Source: Polyporus tsugae (lineage: Eukaryota; Basidiomycota; Agaricomycetes; Polyporales; Polyporaceae). From it: DNA of 64,000 nucleotides. Position 1 is the first letter of the stretch. Each line of letters starts with the position of its first letter. This document shows, in pieces, positions 57,597-64,000 of this stretch. The stretch is from positions 3,162,001 to 3,226,000 of the forward strand of contig JAHRBS010000004.1 of assembly GCA_024305745.1 (NCBI GenBank), written 5' to 3'. A program made the position numbers and the translations under genes. The notes under the pieces are model-generated. The model searched no databases. It was given only the letters and a program-made list of their open reading frames with translations, and was not told the DNA's origin.

Positions 57597-60500
57597 CTAC
57601 GCGAGCCGTCCAATGTCCACTACAGTCACACACGACCGGTCGCCCGCCCGCGGGCTCTGGACGTAGCACAGGTGTCTCGACTTCCAGCCGCCTTTAGGTT
57701 GCGCTAGCGAGGCGGAAGGTGGAAGTTCTGGTGATAGGGAGGGCTCTCCGACCTCGGTCTCCACGGTCCACGAGCTGAGGGCAAAGCACCCTGGTCGGGT
57801 TGCCCAAAGCTTCGCGTGGACGATGGTAGACTGCGAGGGCGCGAGGATGTGTCTGTGCATCAGGCGGCCGGCATATGGCGGTGGGAGGAGGTCGCTGCAG
57901 GGCATGTTAGCAGTCATCAGCCATCATTCAAGTCGACGGCAGGGGGATCTCTACGTACGACAGACCGTCGGCGGCCTGCGGTTCTACGAGCTTCAACGTG
58001 GCCTTCGCAGGATGCGTAAGCGACAGATTTCGAAGAGTGAAGGCTATTGGGACGTGACAAGGACTTGGGAGGTTCAGGGTCAGCACGCCATCGTCCGATG
58101 TAACGTTCAGAGGCGTACCCTTGCCGGAAGTCGTGCTCCACGACAGTACCGTCCTTGACCAACACTAACATAGGGTCTGTCTCCATGTTCCACTCGCAAT
58201 TCTTCACCGCGTGGAGAATCGCTTCGCGTTCGCGCTGCGTCTCCGCAAACATTGACCGCTTCACCTTCATCTTCTCCGTGACGTTGATGATCTCCAGCAA
58301 GCCCGCATGGTGCGCACCCAACGTCGGACCTTGCAGGAGAATGTGGCCAGCGCGCTTCTGGGCGGGAAGCTCCCAAAAGACGACAATGTCGACGTTGGAG
58401 GGGTTGTGTAATGGGAAGATGGAGCGGTGGAGGCGTGATGGAATGTCAGGGTGGGCGGATGCAGTGGCTTGGGCGGTCATCGTGCGGCGGCCGCATTTGA
58501 TGAAGTGCCGGGTCGCGGGTGTCCGTAGGGGGACGATGTTGGTACCCTGTATGTGTGGCACGTTCTAGCGAAGCCGATCACTAATGAGTTATAGGAACGT
58601 ACCTGTACGAAATGGGTACAAGTCAAATCGATTGGTGGGGGCTTGGAACTGTCTGCTTGATCGTCCTTAAGGATAGCTTGCAGCTTACTCGCTACGAATT
58701 CCTTCGTTTCTGAAACACCTTTGCCCTCTTGCCATGGATTGGCGCTCAATAGGAAATCAGCGACTTGACGGGGTGGAATGGAGGCGCTGAAGAAAAATCA
58801 TGAACTTTCCCCATGTACACGACAGAAGAGGAAGAGGCTACGGACGACGTTGGGGGATGTAATGGAAAGCATTTCCAAAGTGCGCTCATGGTCGAGAGCT
58901 GCCTCACTTGGATGTTGCTCGCTCCCGTGGCGTTCTCTACCTCGACACCAATGACGTACGCCTGATCTGGTGAGCCGCTGGGACGCATGGACGTAGTGAC
59001 CTTCAACAACGGCTTGACCTCATATCTTCGGGTCACTCTAGTGCAGTGGAAGGGCACACTGTCGGACTATGATCTCTCTCAGCGCCTGAAATACATGGAG
59101 CTCGCTTAACACGTACCTCTCGGAACACGAAGAGGATCGATAAGTCCTGCTCGCCCTGATGAGCAGCGTGCAGGATGAAGGATACTTGTACTTCCTCCCC
59201 CGGCGCAAGCTGGGTTGCTGAATGTATGCTTTCTAAAGAGATATGATAGGGCTCCCTCGGAGAGAGCGAGTTAGTTGACTGAAGGATCTCGTTCATGGGC
59301 GGGGACGATGAAGACGGGTCTGGGTTGTCACTCTCCATGTCAACCCATAATTCATCCTCCTCTCCAGCAAGCAACCAAAGCTCGCTGATGGGGCGCGTCC
59401 CGGAGTTGGTGAGCCATATACGCTGGTGCTTGTACTCTCCCTGTGCGAGAACCAGGTGTCGGTCGTCGATAAAGTGCGCATGTAACCGTTGGCCGGCTTC
59501 TTCCACCTCGACCTTGATGAGCACATCGGGTGCATAGACCTTGCCTTGCCGTTGTACGGGGGTATCATTTAGGCGGCGACCGCGCACAGCAAGCGACTCG
59601 GTAGAAGGGAGCAAGGAGAAGAAGTCAAAAGCGGCGTTTGTGACAACTAACGAGGCAGGTCGTGAACACTTAACACCTATCGGTATCTGGGGGAGACGTC
59701 AGTTGCAAATGAAACAGCCATTATGCTTTGGTACATACTGTGCGGGTATCCTTCGGCCCAAGGGTGACGTCGTCAACGACTTCCACCTGGACGAAGTCTT
59801 GGGCTGTATCCTCGCCTTTCAAGGACGACTCTCGCACAGTGACGGTCAACGCAGATAAGGAGACCTCGACATCCAAGGGATTCCTGAGGACAAGGTCCAC
59901 CCAGAATATCTCTGAAACGTTAGGTAGCTAAGCATTCAACCCGGACCTTCCCAAACACGTCAGGGGCTCACCGTCGACGGCCGCCTTTCCACTCTTTCCA
60001 AGCTTCTCTTTGCCTCTTGATGACCAAAAGGTCAGCCAGTCTTCTTCGAGCTTTTCCCAAGTCGAGGACTCTCCCTCAACAGCATCGCCAGGGAAGCGGA
60101 CACGAGTATGCTTGGCTTGACAAAAAGTCAATGGGAGTTGTAGGTTCAGCTTCTTCCAAGCATATCCTTCAGTCTCCTTAAAGTGCTACATATCGCCGCT
60201 CAGCTACGTGAACAGCGCTGCTCAATGCCACCTACCTTGAGAGCCACGCGGAAGTCCTCCAGAAACACCTTGTCCGTGCTTGGAGGGGGAAGCAATGGTG
60301 ACGTCACGCCGTTCGCCGCCCCATACGAAGGGCCGGGAAGAGGTCTCGTAGAAGGAGAGGGCTTGAGAAGACTCAAAAAGTACTTGACCGCGCCAGCAGT
60401 ATCGCCGGTAGTGTAGAGCAATCGACCTGGTATGGTGTGTCAGTCCTACACGATCGTCACAAAGTTCACAGCTTTTCACCTAGCTCGTGCTCGATCCCAG

Positions 60501-62773
60501 GTACTACAGCAGAGAAGCCTTCCCAGTGCAGAGAATTCCGGTCCTCGCTTTCCCAGAATGACGGCGAAAGCTCTTTAGGCAGAGGATCTTGGTACAAACC
60601 ATGTGCCTTTCGGAAGAAATACATGGCAAGCGGTTTCTACGACAGAGGCGATCAGTCAGGGTTCCGACATTACCCATGTTATTAAGAGCGACGTACGATT
60701 CCGGTCTTCTCCAGTTTGTCGGCAGCGACCAGGTACCATAATGCAGCTCGTCGCCTTGCGCCCTTGAGCTCACTAAGAAAGGCAGCGTGCGCATACAGAA
60801 TGGCCGTCGGTGGCTCTTCTGCCTTGAAAAAACCTATTCAGCATGCACATCTCAGGCTTCTCAGCCAATTAGTCGATGACGTACGCTCGAAGCTGCTTTG
60901 ATCAGCCACCGCTCACCCTCGAGGAGGGGACCCAGAAAGTCCTGGCGATCAATACCAGTCTCCCAGCGCGCAGCATATACCAGTGCCCGATATTGTGCAA
61001 GGGCAGGTACCTCGAACGGAGTGGTCTGTCGAGGTTGTGGTCCGGTGAGCGTCGCTATTGCGTGATCTGCATGTAATGGCAGGGCCGGAGATGGCGCGGA
61101 AAGTAGCGGTAGAACATCCTGCAGTCAACATCCAAGTTCTTAGCAACGACACCGGGTGTTAGGGGGAGAGACACGCACAGAGCCACCCCTCGCCTCCTTC
61201 CTCAGCGCTTCCCATACTGAGATGGCGAGCTTATAGTCACCCAGGATTGTCGCAAATTCGGCGAGTCTCCGTTGCTGGTTAACATTCCCAGGGCCCATAT
61301 TTGAAATCGAGGCGACGGAAGTGATCGAACTGACAGAGCTATTCGGCCCGTGGGTGTATCTCGAGTTCATCGAGGACACTGATGAGGTGGAGCCATGCGT
61401 TGGAGTTACAGGTGATGACGCCGCAGCCGCGGAGGCACCGAATAGTCGACGAGTGGACGAGAATAGACGCGACGGAAGACGTCGAGACGACGAGAACTGC
61501 GACATGGTCAATGTCTTTGGTTGGATGGTGAAACGACTAATTACGCACGCTCTCATTCCACTCCACCACACACTTCTCCATCCAGGGTACTAGGCTCATG
61601 GTGACAAACTCACGAACAAACCGACCAATCTGAAGGATGTCGTCCTGCGACAGCGTAAGCGTGCTTCCAGTGTAATCTTCGGCTGGGGTTGAAGGTGGCG
61701 GGTCATCTGTTCGCTTATTTGCAAGAGGTGGGGGTCCTGGATTTCGAGGGACGGGCGATGGGGGAGGACGTGGAGGCGTCAGACCACGCGTATGTAGACC
61801 ACCAGCAGTTAGGGTCGCTGGAGGTAGAGGAGGAGTGTCAAGGGTTGATGCTGTCGGTAAACGTGGCGGAAGAGTGGGAACAGGAACGGGGTCAGGGGAT
61901 GGAGAAGTGGCGAGCTGTAAGGGCAAGAGGAAGCTATGGAGGCCGTACTGCTTCTTGACCGCATTGAATAATGCTTCAGCTCTGCAGCGAGTACCACGCG
62001 AAGCTCGTTGTCAGTTTCTTTTGGAAGGATGGCGATGTGCAAACACATACATAGGATCAGCCAAAGGCGAATTTGATGGATGAATGATGAGGAAGTAGCG
62101 TAGGGATGTGATGTCCACCCATGGTGGGAAGTCAAATGCGCGGGAGGCCAGATCTTGTAGGGCTTGTAATGGATTCAATGCGGTAGTCGAAACCGCCAGA
62201 ATCACTTTGACAAACGGAAATAATGGCCAGTCAGTCGATCCATACTCATCCCAAAAGAATACATTGCATACGCACGAGATACGGGATGGTTCCACCCCTC
62301 CGCGCTGCTAGGGACATGATCTCCATCGACACACCTTTTGACCTCATCCCACCATGGGGTCCTTGTCCGCCACATCTTTCCGCCTTCCCTGGTCTCCGTT
62401 TCCAGCATATCCAGCCACCGCTCGCAACGTTGTGACACCCGCGAACCGATCCAATCCATAGTCCTTCCGGCGCGCTGCTCCTCATCTTCGTGCACGCCGT
62501 TCTCTATATCCACAACATCCGAGAATCGAAGGGCAAACGAGAGATGAGGCACCGAGGTCAGCGAGGTCGTCCGCGTCGTAACTGAAGATGATTCAGCACA
62601 TAGGCGCATTCATATCGGGGAAATTGGAACGCACTCTGCGGCAATGGCGAGAAACATTGCAATACCTCCGGCAAAGGAGGCAATCCAGCTCCATCAAGGA
62701 CTTCGCGAACATCCGGTGAAGCCAATATGCAAACATGAGGGCTGAGGGAGCTGGGAAGTGTCGGCTGAGGCAT
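57597..62773 (-). CDS. TRS85: TRAPP complex subunit TRS85/TRAPPC8
   Basis: A long, many-exon gene; start ATG 62773 (MPQPTLPSSLSPHVCILASP), stop at 57597. The N-terminal part matches TRAPPC8: LPPLPEVLQCFSPLPQ, VTTRTTSLTSVPHLSFALRF, EDEEQRAGRTMDWIGSRVSQ, TPWWDEVKRCVDGDHVPSSA, and EGWNHPVSRA. Central exons contain the helical TPR-like repeats (RRLAEFATILGDYKLAISVW; GDTAGAVKYFLSLLKPSPST). The C-terminal third has the Ig-like beta-sandwiches of Trs85 (KHQRIWLTNSGTRPISELWL; VDIVVFWELPAQKRAGHILL; HAKLWATRPGCFALSSWTVE). Trs85 defines the TRAPPIII complex, a GEF for Ypt1/Rab1 in autophagy and ER-Golgi traffic. A Pro-rich low-complexity insert lies around 61690-61920. Individual exon borders were only partly worked out. 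Confidence 0.86.
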
Positions 62774-63346
62774 TGTCTAGCCTCGAACCGGGAAACGATG
62801 CACGATGCAAGTTTTTGGCGCAAAGACAGAGAATGGGTAGTCGCGTGTCGAAGTCCAATATACACAAGGATCCCAGAGCAGCAAGACCAGATGGCAGACA
62901 GAGTTAACCCGGACAAGGAGATGAAATCCGCAGGAGAACAAGGGACGCAGGTAATACGCGTTACGGAGGGGCGCTTACACGCCGAGGTCGTGGTAGAGTA
63001 CTAGTAGGGGCTTTCGCGGAGGTCATACCGTTTCCTCATTTCGATCCCGAATGCTCATCCATTTAAATGGTGCATCTGCAAAGCTTGCTTCATTTCATAC
63101 TCCCTATGCCTCAATAAGTGCTGCCAGATAGGTGAGATACTCGGTGTATTTCACGCGGAGGAAATTCCGTTAACGGATCCATGACAGAGACGTACATGAG
63201 CAGTGTAACGTGTATAGTACACCAAGTCAGATGGGCCCGACATAAGTAAATGCGCACAGTACAACGCAAGACGATACAAGGCATGATACAACAGTGGACA
63301 GTCCATAGAGTCACACAGACAAAACATATATTTGAAACAGGCGTCA
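62774..63346. other. Spacer between the glycine-rich gene and TRS85
   Basis: It contains the TRS85 promoter and the 3' flank of the gene at 63347-64000. No gene, repeat or tRNA recognised. Short open frames near 62735-63004 overlap the expected TRS85 leader. Confidence 0.45.
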
Positions 63347-64000
63347 TTAGAAGCCTCCACCCCAGCCGCCGTCGAATCCTCCTCCACCAAACCCTCCTCC
63401 ATCAAACCCTCCTCCATCAAATCCTCCTCCGCCAAACCCACCATCAAGCACATCTCCGAGAAGGAGGCCACCCGCAGCACCAGCCAGAAGCGGAAGACCA
63501 ATCCCAGCTCCGCCGAATCCTCCGGGACGGCGTCCTCCCATACCGTAAGGATTTCCAGCCGGAGCAGCGTAGAAGGGCTGACTATACACTCCAGGGTCGT
63601 AACGGGCGCCACTAAGAGGGTGCTGATACTGACCCCTAAAGGCAGACATCTCCTCCTGCTGCCGTTGTCGGCGCATCTCAGCGAGACGGCGCTGCCGCTG
63701 TTGGCGCATCGTCAATATTATCCCACCATTGGACGTGAACTGACCCAGACGATGGTCCATACATACCTGTTCCTCTTCACGGTGTCGTGCCTCCCGCTCC
63801 TCCTTGGTGCCGATCGCCTTATCCTTCAGCTTGTCGAAGAAACCTTTGCGCTGCTGGGAAGGTTTGGGGGTCTCTGGTTGCGACTGGGACGTCCTCACCA
63901 CGTTCTCCCTCACCGGGACGGGGAAGTGAGCGGCAGATGCTGATGTGGGTGAAGGGCCAGAGAAGGAATGGCGCCTGGGCGTGTATGGCGGAGGTTGGTC
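63347..64000 (-). CDS. Glycine-rich protein with basic coiled region (5' end outside window)
   Basis: The coding frame enters from the right edge (PPPYTPRRHSFSGPSPTSAS) and runs to a stop at 63347. One intron (GTATGT...CAACAG, about 63770-63705) is inferred. It joins QRKGFFDKLKDKAIGTKEER...REEEQ to RQRRLAEMRRQRQQEEMSAF. The C-terminus is GARYDPGVYSQPFYAAPAGN, then GGRRPGGFGGAGIGLPLLAG-AAGGLLLGDVL, followed by glycine/phenylalanine repeats (GGGFDGGG units). A short Ala/Gly/Leu-rich hydrophobic stretch sits before the repeats. In Agaricomycetes such tails commonly follow an N-terminal WW domain; that part would lie outside this window, so the link is a guess. Function unknown. Confidence 0.72.
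   Translation of the reverse strand, partial: DQPPPYTPRRHSFSGPSPTSASAAHFPVPVRENVVRTSQSQPETPKPSQQRKGFFDKLKDKAIGTKEEREARHREEEQVCMDHRLGQFTSNGGIILTMRQQRQRRLAEMRRQRQQEEMSAFRGQYQHPLSGARYDPGVYSQPFYAAPAGNPYGMGGRRPGGFGGAGIGLPLLAGAAGGLLLGDVLDGGFGGGGFDGGGFDGGGFGGGGFDGGWGGGF
63367..63443 (-). repeat. 15-bp-type tandem repeat encoding FDGGG units
   Basis: On the plus strand, units of the form CCTCCTCCATCAAAC recur about four to five times with few changes, specifying GGFDG/GGFGG pentapeptides on the minus strand. Repeat-number polymorphism would change only the length of the glycine-rich tail. Confidence 0.75.

Overview
The window is eukaryotic nuclear DNA, almost certainly from an Agaricomycete (mushroom-type basidiomycete). 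Genes are dense on both strands and interrupted by many short introns (mostly 50-75 nt, GT-AG with CTRAY-type branch sites). Coding third positions are GC-rich, and several proteins have typical basidiomycete architectures. No bacterial operons, CRISPR arrays, rRNA or tRNA genes were recognised. Gene models were made by hand from reading frame, splice signals and family knowledge; exon ends are given where they could be worked out to the base.

Layout. 0-5 kb: 3' truncated NPC2/ML lipid-transfer gene (-), four-TM membrane protein (+), F-box-type protein (-), small unknown protein (+). 5-7.45 kb: gene-poor stretch ending in a cluster of palindromic upstream motifs. 7.45-10.6 kb: zinc alcohol/formaldehyde-type dehydrogenase and a secreted AIM6-like phosphodiesterase. 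11-15.3 kb (all -): mitochondrial ribosomal protein bL17m, an SMP-30/gluconolactonase protein and mitochondrial acyl carrier protein. 16.2-20.7 kb (+): ribosomal protein uL13, a three-KH RNA-binding protein and a NUFIP1/RSA1-like snoRNP assembly factor. 20.8-25 kb (-): large M16 metallopeptidase. 25.4-28 kb (+): prephenate dehydratase and the mRNA 3'-end factor YTH1. 28.7-31.6 kb (-): Zn2Cys6 transcription factor. 32-36.2 kb: an unresolved candidate gene, a YjbQ/UPF0047 gene with tiny exons, and a 679-bp Tc1/mariner-type MITE. 36.3-43.4 kb: membrane protein (-) sharing a 105-bp promoter with a RhoGEF (+), then an NGL2-like nuclease (-). 44-47 kb: RAC1 (-) and a SHB17-like sedoheptulose bisphosphatase (+). 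47.3-50.9 kb: long coiled-coil protein (+). 51.6-57.4 kb: F-box/LRR protein (-), YHM2 mitochondrial carrier (+), Mpv17/PMP22 protein (+). 57.6-64 kb: TRAPP subunit TRS85 (-) and a glycine-rich protein (-) cut by the window end.

Most neighbours look like ordinary housekeeping genes with no shared pathway. A loose mitochondrial theme (bL17m, ACP, YHM2, possibly the M16 peptidase) and a polarity/trafficking theme (RhoGEF, RAC1, TRS85) may be chance. The most unusual content is in splicing. YHM2 appears to contain two consecutive exons of a single codon each. The YjbQ gene has 12-nt and 6-nt internal exons and SHB17 has a 7-nt exon. Three genes carry GC-AG introns that all use the same AG|GCGAGT donor; in RAC1 this intron splits the P-loop. 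The other notable items are the MITE, a hydrophobic alternative C-terminus of the coiled-coil protein, and a dehydrogenase lacking one structural-zinc cysteine.
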